DNA from: Nocardioides baekrokdamisoli | Lineage (GTDB): Bacteria; Actinomycetota; Actinomycetes; Propionibacteriales; Nocardioidaceae | Direction of reading: 5' to 3' | Assembly: GCF_003945325.1 (NCBI RefSeq) | Contig: NZ_AP019307.1 | Span: 1,922,001-1,986,000, forward strand | DNA: 64,000 nucleotides | Shown here: positions 22,848 to 31,483 of the stretch, piece by piece | Position numbering within the stretch: position 1 is the stretch's first letter | Layout of the letters: each line of letters opens with the position of its first letter | Translations under genes and position numbers: made by a program | Notes under the pieces: generated by a model | What the model was told of the DNA's origin: nothing | The model's database searches: none | What the model saw: only the letters and a program-made list of their open reading frames with translations

Positions 22848-23468
22848 ATGAGTGCGGAGCCGGTCGAGCGGGACGTGTCGTTGCAGACCGTCGACGAGTT
22901 GGCGGCGGCGACCGGCTTCACGGTGCGTACGACCCGGTACTACGCCAGCCTCGGGCTCATCCCCCCACCGATCCGCAAGGGCCGTGTCGGCTACTACGGT
23001 CCCGACCACCGGGCGCGCCTCGAGTTGATCCGGGCGCTCCAGGATCACGGCTTCACCCTGCAGGGAGTCGAACGGTTCCTCGACGGTCTGCCCAAGGACG
23101 TCACTGCCGAGGATCTGGCGATCCAGCGTGCGCTGATCACGTCCTGGACCTCGGACTCAGCAGACGAGATTTTCGTCCGGATTGCGCGGGAACTGCGGCG
23201 GATGGGGCTGCCCAAAGATGCCCTGGCCCAGGCGCAGGAGATCTCCACCCGCTACATGGAAGGCCTGGTCCACGAGCTCAGCCGGGTGTTCCGCGATCAG
23301 GTGATCGAGCCGTTCCGGCAGACGCACCATTCGGCCGCTGAGGTGGAGCGGTTCGAGCAAACCCTGCCGCGGTTGCGTGACCTCACCGTGGAGGCGATCG
23401 TCGCGGCCTTCCAGGAGGCGGCCAACCGCACCATCAGTCGGAGTCTGGAGATCGGCATCAAGCCGTAG
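22848..23468 (+). CDS. MerR family transcriptional regulator
   Basis: 206 residues. N-terminal MerR winged helix (LQTVDELAAATGFTVRTTRYYASLGLIPPPIRKGRVGYYGPDHRARLELIRALQDHGFTL), then a coiled helix and a C-terminal domain of about 110 residues without conserved metal-binding cysteines, so a metal role is unlikely. TAGAGT lies 7 nt before the ATG. Divergent from the acyl-CoA dehydrogenase and immediately upstream of fadA/fadB-type genes, so it may control either fatty acid oxidation unit. Confidence 0.9.
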   Translation: MSAEPVERDVSLQTVDELAAATGFTVRTTRYYASLGLIPPPIRKGRVGYYGPDHRARLELIRALQDHGFTLQGVERFLDGLPKDVTAEDLAIQRALITSWTSDSADEIFVRIARELRRMGLPKDALAQAQEISTRYMEGLVHELSRVFRDQVIEPFRQTHHSAAEVERFEQTLPRLRDLTVEAIVAAFQEAANRTISRSLEIGIKP

Positions 23469-23479
23469 GTCACCGCTTC

Positions 23480-23531
23480 GTGTGACTCCGTTCACACCCC
23501 AGTCTCTTGATCGTGACAGTAGAAGTGTCAC
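23480..23531. promoter_or_regulatory. two inverted repeats in the fadA promoter
   Basis: GTGTGA-N6-TCACAC (23480-23497) and GTGACA-N7-TGTCAC (23513-23531) lie in the 72-bp gap before the thiolase gene; the second ends 9 bp from the ATG. Both are good repressor-site candidates for the fadAB-type operon. Confidence 0.6.
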
Positions 23532-23540
23532 AATGGCGGC

Positions 23541-24752
23541 ATGGCTGAAGCATTCATTTACGACCACGTGCGTACGCCCCGTGGTCGCGGTAAGAAGACC
23601 GGCGCCCTCCACGAGGTGAAGCCGATCGACCTCGTCGTCACCCTGATGAACGCGATCGAGGACCGCAACACGACCCTCGACACCGCCGGCATCGACGACG
23701 TGATCCTGGGCTGTGTCACCCCGATCGGCGACCAGGGCTCCGACATCGCCCGAGTGGCCGCGCTCAAGGCCGGTCTCGCCGAGACCGTCGCCGGCGTTCA
23801 GCTGGACCGGTTCTGCGCGTCGGGCCTCGAGGCCGTCAACCAGGCAGCTGCACGCGTCCGCTCCGGCTGGGAGGACCTGATCCTCGCCGGCGGCGTCGAG
23901 GCGATGAGCCGCATCCCGCTCGGCTCCAACGGCGGAGCCTGGGCGAGCGACCCGAAGACGAGCCTCGACACCGACTTCGTCCCGCAGGGCATCGGTGCCG
24001 ACCTGATCGCCACGATCGAGGGCTTCACCCGTACCGACGTCGACGCGCTCGCCGCGCAGTCGCACGCCCGTGCCGCGAAGGCGTGGGCCAACGGCTACTA
24101 CGACGACTGCGTCATCCCGGTCAAGGACCCCAACGGTCTGACCATTCTCGACAAGGACGAGCTCGTACGTCCCGACACGACGGTCGAGTCGCTCTCCGGC
24201 CTCAAGCCGTCCTTCGTCCAGCAGGGCCAGGACGCCGGCTTCGACGACGTCGCGCTCGCGAAGTACACCGAGGTCGAGGCGATCAACCACGTCCACCACG
24301 CCGGCAACAGTTCGGGCATCGTGGACGGCGCCTCGCTCATGCTCATCGGCAGCGAGGAGGCCGGCAAGAAGCACGGCCTGACTCCCAAGGCGAAGATCGT
24401 CGCCGGCGCGGTCATCGGCTCGGAGCCGACGATCATGCTCACCGGCCCGGCACCGGCTGCCCGCAAGGCGCTGGCCAAGGCCGGACTGACTGCCGACGAC
24501 ATCGACCTGTGGGAGATCAACGAGGCGTTCGCCTCGGTTGCCCTCCGGTTCATGAAGGACATGGGCATCAGCCAGGACGTCGTGAACGTCAACGGTGGCG
24601 CGATGGCGCTCGGTCACCCTCTGGGTGCGACCGGCGCGATCATCCTCGGCACTCTCGTTGACGAGCTCATCCGCCAGGGCAAGAAGCGCGGTCTGGCCAC
24701 GCTCTGCGTCGGCGCGGGCATGGGTATCGCCACGATCGTCGAGATCGTCTGA
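23541..24752 (+). CDS. fadA: acetyl-CoA acyltransferase (thiolase), FadA type
   Basis: 403 residues. Thiolase superfamily with nucleophilic Cys in [12 protein letters not shown] (about 92), His in [18 protein letters not shown] (about 359) and second Cys in LCVGAGMG (about 389), all present. It catalyses the last, cleaving step of beta-oxidation. The FadB-type gene follows 29 bp later, giving the two parts of the multienzyme complex. Promoter palindromes lie just upstream. Confidence 0.93.
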   Translation: MAEAFIYDHVRTPRGRGKKTGALHEVKPIDLVVTLMNAIEDRNTTLDTAGIDDVILGCVTPIGDQGSDIARVAALKAGLAETVAGVQLDRFCASGLEAVNQAAARVRSGWEDLILAGGVEAMSRIPLGSNGGAWASDPKTSLDTDFVPQGIGADLIATIEGFTRTDVDALAAQSHARAAKAWANGYYDDCVIPVKDPNGLTILDKDELVRPDTTVESLSGLKPSFVQQGQDAGFDDVALAKYTEVEAINHVHHAGNSSGIVDGASLMLIGSEEAGKKHGLTPKAKIVAGAVIGSEPTIMLTGPAPAARKALAKAGLTADDIDLWEINEAFASVALRFMKDMGISQDVVNVNGGAMALGHPLGATGAIILGTLVDELIRQGKKRGLATLCVGAGMGIATIVEIV

Positions 24753-24781
24753 GCCGGACAGAAAGACAGAGAGATACAGAC

Positions 24782-26953
24782 ATGACTGAGACTGCAGTCC
24801 GTTACGACATCGATGCCGACGGCATCGTCACCCTGACCCTGGACGACCCGAACCAGTCGGCCAACACCATGAATGCGCTCTACCAGAGCTCGATGAAGGC
24901 CGCCGTCGAGCGCCTCTACGCCGAGCAGGAGAGCGTCACCGGTGTCGTCGTCGCATCCGCGAAGAAGACCTTCTTCGCCGGCGGTGACCTGAACCTGTTG
25001 ATGCAGGCGCGTCGCGAGAACGCCGCGGAGGTGTTCGAGGAGGTCGAGAACCTCAAGGACGTCCTGCGCAAGCTCGAGACCTTCCCGAAGCCGGTCGTGG
25101 CGGCCATCAACGGCGCTGCCCTGGGCGGTGGCCTGGAGATCGCGCTCGCGACCAACCACCGCATCGCTGTCGACGGCTCGTACCCGATCGGTCTGCCCGA
25201 GGTGAAGCTCGGCCTGCTGCCGGGCGGCGGCGGGGTCACCCGTATCGGCCGGATGTTCGGCCTGATGGCATCGATGACCGAGATCGTCGCCACTGGCGCC
25301 GAGTTCAAGCCCGCCGCTGCCCAGGCCAAGGGCCTGGTCAACGACCTCGTCGCCACCCAGGACGAGTTGATCCCGGCCGCGAAGGCGTGGATCAAGGCCA
25401 ACCCCGACGCGATCGCGCAGCCGTGGGACCTGCCCGGCTACAAGATCCCGGGCGGTGCGCCGTCGAGCCCGGCTCTCGCCGCGTTCCTCCCGGCCTTCCC
25501 GCCGATGCTGCGCAAGCAGCTCAAGCAGGCCGACATGCGCGCGCCGAAGGCGATCCTGGCCGCGACGGTCGAGGGCCTTCAGGTGGACTTCGACACCGCG
25601 TCGCGGATCGAGTCGCGCTACTTCACGACGCTGGTCACCAGCCAGCAGTCGAAGAACATGATCCAGGCGTTCTTCTTCGACCTGGGCTCGATCAACTCCG
25701 GCGCCCTGCGTCCGAAGGGTGTGGAGAAGTACACGCCTCAGAAGGCGGTCGTACTCGGCGCCGGGATGATGGGCGCGGGCATCGCGTACGTGCTGGCGCG
25801 TGCCGGTGTCGAGGTCGTCCTCAAGGACGTCGCGATCGAGGCTGCGGAGAAGGGCAAGGCGTACACCGCTGCTCTGAACGAGAAGGCCGTCTCCCGGGGC
25901 AAGCTGTCCCAGGAGAAGTCCGACGAGATCCTGGCCCGGATCACCCCGACCGTCGATCCGGCGGCTGCGGCTGGGTGCGACCTGGTCGTGGAGGCGGTCT
26001 TCGAGAACGTCGAGCTGAAGCAGAAGGTCTTCAACGAGGTCATCCCGTTCCTGGCCGAGGGTGCGCTGCTGTGCTCCAACACCTCGACGCTGCCGATCAC
26101 CGAACTGGCCAAGGGCATCGACGGCACTGACGCTGCTGCCCGGTTCATCGGTCTGCACTTCTTCTCACCGGTCGACAAGATGCCGCTCGTCGAAATCATC
26201 AACGGTGCTGAGACCTCGGACGAGTCGCTGGCCAAGGCGTACGACATCACCCTGCTGATCAAGAAGACCCCGATGATCGCCCACGACTCACGCGGTTTCT
26301 ACACCTCGCGTGTGATCGGGACGATGATGGACGAGGGAGTCTCGATGCTCCTCGAGGGTGTCCACCCGATGACGCTCGACCGCGCGACCACGCAGGCTGG
26401 CTACCCGACTGGCGTGCTGCAGTTGGCCGACGAGCTCAACCTTGAGCTCATGAAGAAGATCGCCGTCGAGACTCGTGCTGCCGAAGGTGGCGAGCCGAAC
26501 AGCATCGAGATCGTCGCGACGAAGATGATCGACCTCGGACGGGCGGGCCGCCTCCGCGGCGCCGGCTTCTTCAACTACGCGGAGGGCAAGCGCGCCAACC
26601 TGTGGGAGGGCCTGACCGAGCAGTTCCCGGTCGCCGACACGCAGATTCCGCTGGCTGACATCAAGGAACGGATGCTGTTCCGTCAGGCGGTCGAGACTGC
26701 GAAGACGTTCGAGGAGGGGGTCGTCACCTCGGCCGCCCACGCGAACATCGGCTCGGTCTTCGGCATCGGCTTCCCGTCGATGACCGGTGGCGCGGCGCAG
26801 TTCATCACGGGTTACGACGCCGCTGACGGCACGTACGGCATCGAGGCGTTCATCAAGCGCGCCGACGAGCTGGCCGACACGTACGGCGAGCAGCTGCGCC
26901 CGACGCAGTACCTGCGTGACATGGCGGCGAAGGGCGAGTCCTTCCCCGCCTGA
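24782..26953 (+). CDS. fadB: 3-hydroxyacyl-CoA dehydrogenase/enoyl-CoA hydratase fusion, FadB type
   Basis: 723 residues. The N-terminal crotonase domain (about 1-190) keeps both catalytic Glu positions (GGGLEIALATNH and GLPEVKLGLLPG). The C-terminal part is an NAD-binding domain (VLGAGMMGAGIAYVLARAGVEV, about 322-343) and hydroxyacyl dehydrogenase domains with the catalytic His in FIGLHFFSPVDKMPLVEII. It performs hydration and oxidation in beta-oxidation and works with the upstream thiolase. The Shine-Dalgarno is weak (GAGAG). Downstream lies a composite repeat and terminator. Confidence 0.94.
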   Translation: MTETAVRYDIDADGIVTLTLDDPNQSANTMNALYQSSMKAAVERLYAEQESVTGVVVASAKKTFFAGGDLNLLMQARRENAAEVFEEVENLKDVLRKLETFPKPVVAAINGAALGGGLEIALATNHRIAVDGSYPIGLPEVKLGLLPGGGGVTRIGRMFGLMASMTEIVATGAEFKPAAAQAKGLVNDLVATQDELIPAAKAWIKANPDAIAQPWDLPGYKIPGGAPSSPALAAFLPAFPPMLRKQLKQADMRAPKAILAATVEGLQVDFDTASRIESRYFTTLVTSQQSKNMIQAFFFDLGSINSGALRPKGVEKYTPQKAVVLGAGMMGAGIAYVLARAGVEVVLKDVAIEAAEKGKAYTAALNEKAVSRGKLSQEKSDEILARITPTVDPAAAAGCDLVVEAVFENVELKQKVFNEVIPFLAEGALLCSNTSTLPITELAKGIDGTDAAARFIGLHFFSPVDKMPLVEIINGAETSDESLAKAYDITLLIKKTPMIAHDSRGFYTSRVIGTMMDEGVSMLLEGVHPMTLDRATTQAGYPTGVLQLADELNLELMKKIAVETRAAEGGEPNSIEIVATKMIDLGRAGRLRGAGFFNYAEGKRANLWEGLTEQFPVADTQIPLADIKERMLFRQAVETAKTFEEGVVTSAAHANIGSVFGIGFPSMTGGAAQFITGYDAADGTYGIEAFIKRADELADTYGEQLRPTQYLRDMAAKGESFPA

Positions 26954-26959
26954 TTCGCT

Positions 26960-27005
26960 GTCGAAAGGTGAGGATTTCCGTGCCGAGAGGTGACGGAATC
27001 CCGCC
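26960..27005 (+). repeat. two 22-bp units, repeat family B
   Basis: Units at 26960-26981 (GTCGAAAGGTGAGGATTTCC then GT) and 26982-27005 (GCCGAGAGGTGACGG then AATC). They begin 7 bp after the fadB-type stop, matching the rule seen at 9553-9646. Confidence 0.85.
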
Positions 27006-27007
27006 AG

Positions 27008-27049
27008 ATGATTGTGGCCCCCGAGGTTCGGCTCGGGGGCCACAATCAT
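27008..27049. terminator. perfect 18-bp hairpin terminator after the fadAB-type operon
   Basis: Bases 27008-27025 (ATGATTGTGGCCCCCGAG) are exactly complementary to 27032-27049, with loop GTTCGG. It is the longest perfect stem with a short loop seen in the window. It lies between the fadB-type gene and the next operon and is flanked by both repeat families. It could stop transcription in either direction. Confidence 0.8.
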
Positions 27050-27054
27050 GTCTT

Positions 27055-27205
27055 GCCGAGACCCGACATCTGGCACGCCGAGACCCGACATCTGGCGGCG
27101 TACGGCTCGCCGGCACGGACGGGCTCGTCGCTCGCCCGGGCAGCCAGAATTCGGGTTTCGACTGACAAACGCCGGGTTTCGGCGTGACCGATGCCGGGTC
27201 TCGGC
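27055..27205. repeat. bidirectional array of 22-bp units, repeat family A
   Basis: Forward units at 27055-27076 and 27077-27098 (GCCGAGACCCGACATCTGGC then AC or GG). After a 41-bp gap come reverse units read on the minus strand at 27205-27184, 27183-27162 and a degenerate 27161-27140. The array is an inverted arrangement of head-to-tail repeats between two forward operons. It contains no gene. Confidence 0.88.
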
Positions 27206-27215
27206 AGTAACTAAA

Positions 27216-27229
27216 AGTCAGGCTTGACT
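27216..27229. promoter_or_regulatory. candidate TetR autoregulatory operator overlapping TTGACT
   Basis: AGTCA-GGCT-TGACT is a perfect palindrome 11 bp before the ATG at 27241. Its right half contains TTGACT, which resembles a -35 hexamer. The position fits autorepression of the eight-gene operon by its first gene. Confidence 0.5.
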
Positions 27230-27240
27230 GTTTGTATGTC

Positions 27241-27855
27241 ATGGGACAGGCTGTACCCGTGACCCAGGCCGTCGTACGCGTTCCGCAGGAGGAGCGGACT
27301 CGTGTGATGCGCCAGCGGCTGCTCGACGCGACCGCGGACCTGCTGGCCACTGAGGGTTTCGCCGCGACGACCACCATGTCGGTCGCCGAGCGAGCAGGAG
27401 TGTCACGCGGTGCGCTGCTGCACCACTTTCCGTCGAAGAATGACCTCGTCGTCGCTGCCGTTGCCCACGTGATGAGCAGCCGTGACGACGACCTTCGTGC
27501 CAAGGCGGACCGGATCACCGGCGCGCGTACGCGTCCCGTGCTGGAGATGCTGGCTGATCACTTCACCTCGCCGGTGTTCATGGCCGCACTCGAACTTTGG
27601 GTCGCGGCCCGGACGGACGAGGCGTTGCGGGCTGAGGTGTTCCGGCTCGAGCGGGAGGTCGGTCGGCAGACCCATGCCTTGACCGTCGAATTGCTCCACG
27701 CGGACGAGTCCCGCTCAGGAGTACGTGAACTCATTCAGGCCACTCTCGATCTGGTCCGCGGACTCGGTCTGGCCAGCGCACTGAGCGACGACGCTGCGCG
27801 TCGCAACCACATCCTCGACCAGTGGGCACTGACCCTCGAGAAGGAGTTGGCATGA
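27241..27855 (+). CDS. TetR family transcriptional regulator (first gene of atu/liu-like operon)
   Basis: About 204 residues with a TetR HTH (LATEGFAATTTMSVAERAGVSRGALLHHFPSKNDLVVAAV, about 35-74). The C-terminal domain is helical. The start is uncertain: ATG 27241 is given, a GTG at 27259 (MTQAVVRVPQEE) is equally possible. Its stop overlaps the next gene's start (ATGA), so it belongs to the downstream operon, and a palindrome lies just upstream. It likely represses this acyl-CoA catabolic operon in response to an intermediate. Confidence 0.9.
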   Translation: MGQAVPVTQAVVRVPQEERTRVMRQRLLDATADLLATEGFAATTTMSVAERAGVSRGALLHHFPSKNDLVVAAVAHVMSSRDDDLRAKADRITGARTRPVLEMLADHFTSPVFMAALELWVAARTDEALRAEVFRLEREVGRQTHALTVELLHADESRSGVRELIQATLDLVRGLGLASALSDDAARRNHILDQWALTLEKELA

Positions 27856-28691
27856 ATGCGAGCGAGCAGCGACGCGGAGCGTCGCCCATCGTTGATGAGG
27901 TCCTCGCTGACCTCGCGGCTGAGGGGGCGGCCGTCGAGTCGCTCGTCTCGGGCCTGACCGAAGAGGGCTGGCGCACCATGACCCCGGCGGATGGCTGGGA
28001 CATCGCCACCACGATCGCCCACCTCCTGTGGACCGACGAGAATTCGGTGCACGCCATCACCGGCACCTTCGGCGACAAGGACGCCTGGGACGCGGTCGTG
28101 ATGAAGGCGATCGCCGACCCGACGGGCTTCGTCGATGCCGAGGCGTACGCGCTCGCGAAGGAACTCACGGGCACTGAGTTGCTGGCCCGGTGGCAGGCCT
28201 CGCGCGCGGACCTGGACGCCAAGCTGCGGACGGTCCCCGACGGCCAGAAGATCATGTGGTTCGGCCCCCCCATGTCCGCGGCCAGCATGGCGACGGCCCG
28301 CCTGATGGAGACCTGGGCGCACGGGCTCGACATCGCCGATGCTGTCGGCGTCACGGTCGCGCCGACCGATCGGCTCCGCCACATCGCCAGCATCGGCGTA
28401 CGTACCCGCAATTTCGCGTTCGCCAACAACGGTCTCGAGGCGCCCGCCGACGAGTTCCGGGTTGACCTGGTCGGGCCGCACGAGGACGTGTGGTCGTGGG
28501 GTCCGGAGGACGCGAAGCAGACGGTCACCGGCAGTGCGTACGACTTTGCACGCCTGGTCACCCAGCGCGTGAACCGCGCCGACACCGATCTGGTGGCGAG
28601 CGGCGCGGACGCCGAGCAGTGGCTCGGCATCGCCCAGTGCTTCGCCGGCCCTGCCGGCGGTGGCAGGCCCGTACAAGGAGGCAACGCATGA
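27852..28691 (+). CDS. DinB-fold protein, mycothiol-dependent maleylpyruvate isomerase-like (TIGR03084 type)
   Basis: 279 residues. N-terminal four-helix DinB-like domain with candidate metal ligands His in TIAHLLWTDE (about 54) and Glu/His in METWAHGLDI (about 155-159), as in mycothiol-dependent enzymes. A C-terminal domain with WSWGPEDA follows. Proteins of this subfamily commonly accompany AtuA genes, but the reaction is not established. The ATG at 27852 overlaps the TetR stop and has AAGGAG upstream. Cytosolic. Confidence 0.78.
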   Translation: MNASEQRRGASPIVDEVLADLAAEGAAVESLVSGLTEEGWRTMTPADGWDIATTIAHLLWTDENSVHAITGTFGDKDAWDAVVMKAIADPTGFVDAEAYALAKELTGTELLARWQASRADLDAKLRTVPDGQKIMWFGPPMSAASMATARLMETWAHGLDIADAVGVTVAPTDRLRHIASIGVRTRNFAFANNGLEAPADEFRVDLVGPHEDVWSWGPEDAKQTVTGSAYDFARLVTQRVNRADTDLVASGADAEQWLGIAQCFAGPAGGGRPVQGGNA

Positions 28692-29932
28692 TCCGCGTCG
28701 GCAACTGTTCCGGCTTCTACGGCGATCGCCTCAGCGCGATGCGCGAAATGCTCGAGGACGGCGAACTCGACTACCTGACCGGCGACTGGCTCGCCGAGCT
28801 CACCATGCTGATCCTCGGCAAGGACACCTTCCGGGATCCGAGCCTGGGTCATGCGCGTACGTTCCTCACGCAGATCAACGACTGCCTCGAGCTCGCGATG
28901 AGCAAGGGCGTGAAGATCGTCTCCAACGCCGGCGGGCTCAACCCCAAGGGACTTGCCGAGCAGATCGAGGCGCTGGGCACCAGCGCCAGGGTTGCCTACA
29001 TCGACGGTGACGACCTGCGCGGCACGGAACACTTCCCTGGAGCGCTTACAGCCAACGCCTACCTCGGGGCCTTCGGCATCGCCGAAGCGCTCAGGGCCGG
29101 CGCCGATGTCGTCGTCACCGGCCGCGTCACTGATGCCGCCGTGGTGATGGGCCCGGCGATCGCCGCCTTCGACTGGAAGAAGGATGACTACGACCAGCTC
29201 GCGGGCGCGGTCATCGCCGGCCATGTCATCGAGTGCGGTACGCAGGTGACCGGCGGCAACTTCAGTGGGTTCCTCGACATCGACTTCTCCAAGCCGCTCG
29301 GCTTCCCGATCGCCGAGATGGCCGCGGACGGCTCCTGCATCATCACCAAGCACGCCGGCACCGGCGGCAACGTCACCGTCGACACCGTCACGGCGCAGTT
29401 GATGTACGAGATCCAGGGCTCGGCGTACCTCAACCCCGACGTCACCACGGACCTCACCACGATCCGGCTGGAGCAGGTCGGCGAGGACCGTGTCGAGATC
29501 ACCGGCACGAAGGGCTCCGCCGCCCCAGACAAGACGAAGGTCGCGGTCAACAACGTCGGCGGCTATCGCAACACGGTCGAGTTCGTCCTCACCGGCCTCG
29601 ACATCGAGGCCAAGGGCGCGCTGATCAAGCGCCAGGTCGAGGACGTGCTGCCCGACGGGCTGCGCCATACCTGGACGAGCTTCCGCGTACCCGCCCCGGA
29701 CTCACCCACCGAGGAGGGCGCGGCCACGCTGCTGCGCCTGATCGCCTGGTCGACTGATGAGTCAGCGGTGGGCAAAGCCTTCACGGGTCCGGTCTTCGAG
29801 CAGGTCCTGGCCAGCTACCCGGGCTTCCACGTCACGGCGCCTCCGGGCAAGCCGTCCGTCTACGGCGTCTACACCCCCGGCTACATCCCTGCCGGGACCG
29901 TCACGGAAGAGGTGCATCTCCTGTGGGCATGA
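28688..29932 (+). CDS. AtuA-type acyclic terpene utilisation protein (N-terminal DUF1446 domain)
   Basis: 414 residues matching the AtuA family main domain: IRVGNCSGFYGDRLSAM at the start, VSNAGGLNPKGLAEQIEALG, VVTGRVTDAAVVMGPAI and HAGTGGNVTVDTVTAQLMYEIQG. AtuA is needed for growth on acyclic terpenes in Pseudomonas, but its chemistry is not known to me. Strong AAGGAGG Shine-Dalgarno; ATGA overlap with the preceding gene. In Pseudomonas AtuA is a longer protein; here the C-terminal part is the separate next gene. Confidence 0.85.
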   Translation: MIRVGNCSGFYGDRLSAMREMLEDGELDYLTGDWLAELTMLILGKDTFRDPSLGHARTFLTQINDCLELAMSKGVKIVSNAGGLNPKGLAEQIEALGTSARVAYIDGDDLRGTEHFPGALTANAYLGAFGIAEALRAGADVVVTGRVTDAAVVMGPAIAAFDWKKDDYDQLAGAVIAGHVIECGTQVTGGNFSGFLDIDFSKPLGFPIAEMAADGSCIITKHAGTGGNVTVDTVTAQLMYEIQGSAYLNPDVTTDLTTIRLEQVGEDRVEITGTKGSAAPDKTKVAVNNVGGYRNTVEFVLTGLDIEAKGALIKRQVEDVLPDGLRHTWTSFRVPAPDSPTEEGAATLLRLIAWSTDESAVGKAFTGPVFEQVLASYPGFHVTAPPGKPSVYGVYTPGYIPAGTVTEEVHLLWA

Positions 29933-30282
29933 TTCGAAGCGAACTCGGCCAGCTCGCGTACGCGCGCTCCGGCGACAAGGGCGGCAACGCGAACGTCGGC
30001 CTCTGGATCCCCCAGGGCAAGCCCGACGCGGCGGTCGACTGGCTGCTGGCCACCGTGACCGAGGAGTGGGTGAAGACCCTGATCCCGGAGGCCGCCGACA
30101 TGCCCGTCGACATCGTGCCGCTGCCGAACCTTCGCGGGGTCAACGTCGTCATCCACGGCTGGCTCGGCGCCGGTGTCGCCGAGGGCGTCCGCTTCGACCC
30201 CCAGGCCAAGGGCCTCGGCGAGTGGCTGCGAGCCCGCATCATCGACATTCCCGAAGACCTTCTTGGAAAGGACGCCCTGTGA
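29929..30282 (+). CDS. AtuA C-terminal ferredoxin-fold domain protein (separate gene)
   Basis: 117 residues beginning MIRSELGQLAYARSGDKGGNANVGLW, the pattern of the domain that follows DUF1446 in fused AtuA proteins. The ATG at 29929 overlaps the AtuA stop (ATGA), and its GTGA end overlaps the acyl-CoA dehydrogenase start. Tight coupling suggests a two-subunit AtuA. A GTG at 29923 is an alternative start. Confidence 0.8.
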   Translation: MIRSELGQLAYARSGDKGGNANVGLWIPQGKPDAAVDWLLATVTEEWVKTLIPEAADMPVDIVPLPNLRGVNVVIHGWLGAGVAEGVRFDPQAKGLGEWLRARIIDIPEDLLGKDAL

Positions 30283-31472
30283 CCGACTACGCCAAGGCTT
30301 TCGACTACGGCCTCACCGAGGAGCAGCTTGCGCTGAAGCACTCGGCCATTGAGTTCACCAAGCGGGAGGTGTCGCCGCACATCGAGCAGTGGGAACGCGA
30401 CGGCGAGATCCCGCGTGAGTTCCAGAAGAAGCTCGCCGCGGCAGGTCTGATCGCGGTCGGTCTCCCCGAGGAGGCCGGTGGCGACGGCGGCACCCTGACG
30501 GACCTGTGTGTGATGCAGGAGGGCTTCATGTCGGCCGGGTGGTCCGGCGGGCTGATGGCCTCGGCCTTCACCCACGGCATCGCCCTGCCGCACCTGATCC
30601 AGCACGGCTCGCCCGAGCTGATCGACCGCTACGTACGCCCCACGCTGGCCGGCGACATGATCGGCTCGCTCGGCGTGACCGAACCCGGCACCGGATCCGA
30701 CGTCGCGGGTCTCACCACCCGCGCCGTGCGCGACGGCGACGAGTGGGTGATCAACGGCGCGAAGATGTTCATCACCTCCAGCGTCCGTGGTGACTTCGTC
30801 ACCACTGCGGTGCGTACGGCCGACACCGGCGCGCACGGCATCTCGATGATCGTCGTCCCCGCCTACGGCCCGGATGGTCAGCGGACGCCCGGCTTCTCGG
30901 TCTCCCGCAAGCTCGACAAGATGGGCTGGCTGGCCTCTGACACCGGCGAGCTCACGTACGACAACGTGCGAGTGCCGTACTCGAACCTCATCGGCGAGGA
31001 GAACCACGGCTTCTACTACATCGCCGAGAACTTCGTCGTCGAGCGGATCTGGCTCGCCACGATGGGCTACGGCCACGCGATGCGCTGCCTGCAGCTCGCG
31101 GCGCAGTACTGCCAGGACCGGGTCGCGTTCGGCAAGCCGCTGGCCGCCAACCAGGTCGTACGCCAGAAGCTGACCGAAATGCACCGGCAGGTCGCGGTGG
31201 CGCGGTCGTACACGCTTGAAGTTGCGCGCCGGCACGACGCCGGTGAGGTTGTCGTCGCGGAGGCCTGTCTGGCCAAGGAGACGGCCGTTGACACCGCGGT
31301 GGCGGTCGCCGACATGGCGGTTCAGTTGCACGGCGGGATGGGGTACATGCGGGAGACCGAGGTCGAGCGGCACTTCCGCGACGCGCGTCTGCTCCCGATC
31401 GGTGGCGGCTCGACCGAGGTGCTGGCTGATCTGGCCGCACGCCACCTCGGTTACGCGGCGGCACAGGGATGA
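30279..31472 (+). CDS. acyl-CoA dehydrogenase (AtuD/LiuA-like position)
   Basis: 397 residues with LPEEAGGDGG, LGVTEPGTGSDVAG, FITSSVRGDF and a C-terminal LHGGMGYMRETEVERHFRDARLLPIGGGSTEV. The last motif differs from the usual YxGTxEI. The GTG start at 30279 overlaps the preceding stop (GTGA). Position between AtuA and a carboxylase beta subunit suggests oxidation of a branched acyl-CoA (citronellyl- or isovaleryl-like) before carboxylation; this is inference from order. Confidence 0.9.
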   Translation: MTDYAKAFDYGLTEEQLALKHSAIEFTKREVSPHIEQWERDGEIPREFQKKLAAAGLIAVGLPEEAGGDGGTLTDLCVMQEGFMSAGWSGGLMASAFTHGIALPHLIQHGSPELIDRYVRPTLAGDMIGSLGVTEPGTGSDVAGLTTRAVRDGDEWVINGAKMFITSSVRGDFVTTAVRTADTGAHGISMIVVPAYGPDGQRTPGFSVSRKLDKMGWLASDTGELTYDNVRVPYSNLIGEENHGFYYIAENFVVERIWLATMGYGHAMRCLQLAAQYCQDRVAFGKPLAANQVVRQKLTEMHRQVAVARSYTLEVARRHDAGEVVVAEACLAKETAVDTAVAVADMAVQLHGGMGYMRETEVERHFRDARLLPIGGGSTEVLADLAARHLGYAAAQG

Positions 31473-31483
31473 CGGAGGCAGTG

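Noticed and set aside
27055..27205. CRISPR-like array of short repeats
   Set aside because: Units are contiguous 22-bp repeats without unique spacers and occur in both orientations; no cas genes in the window.
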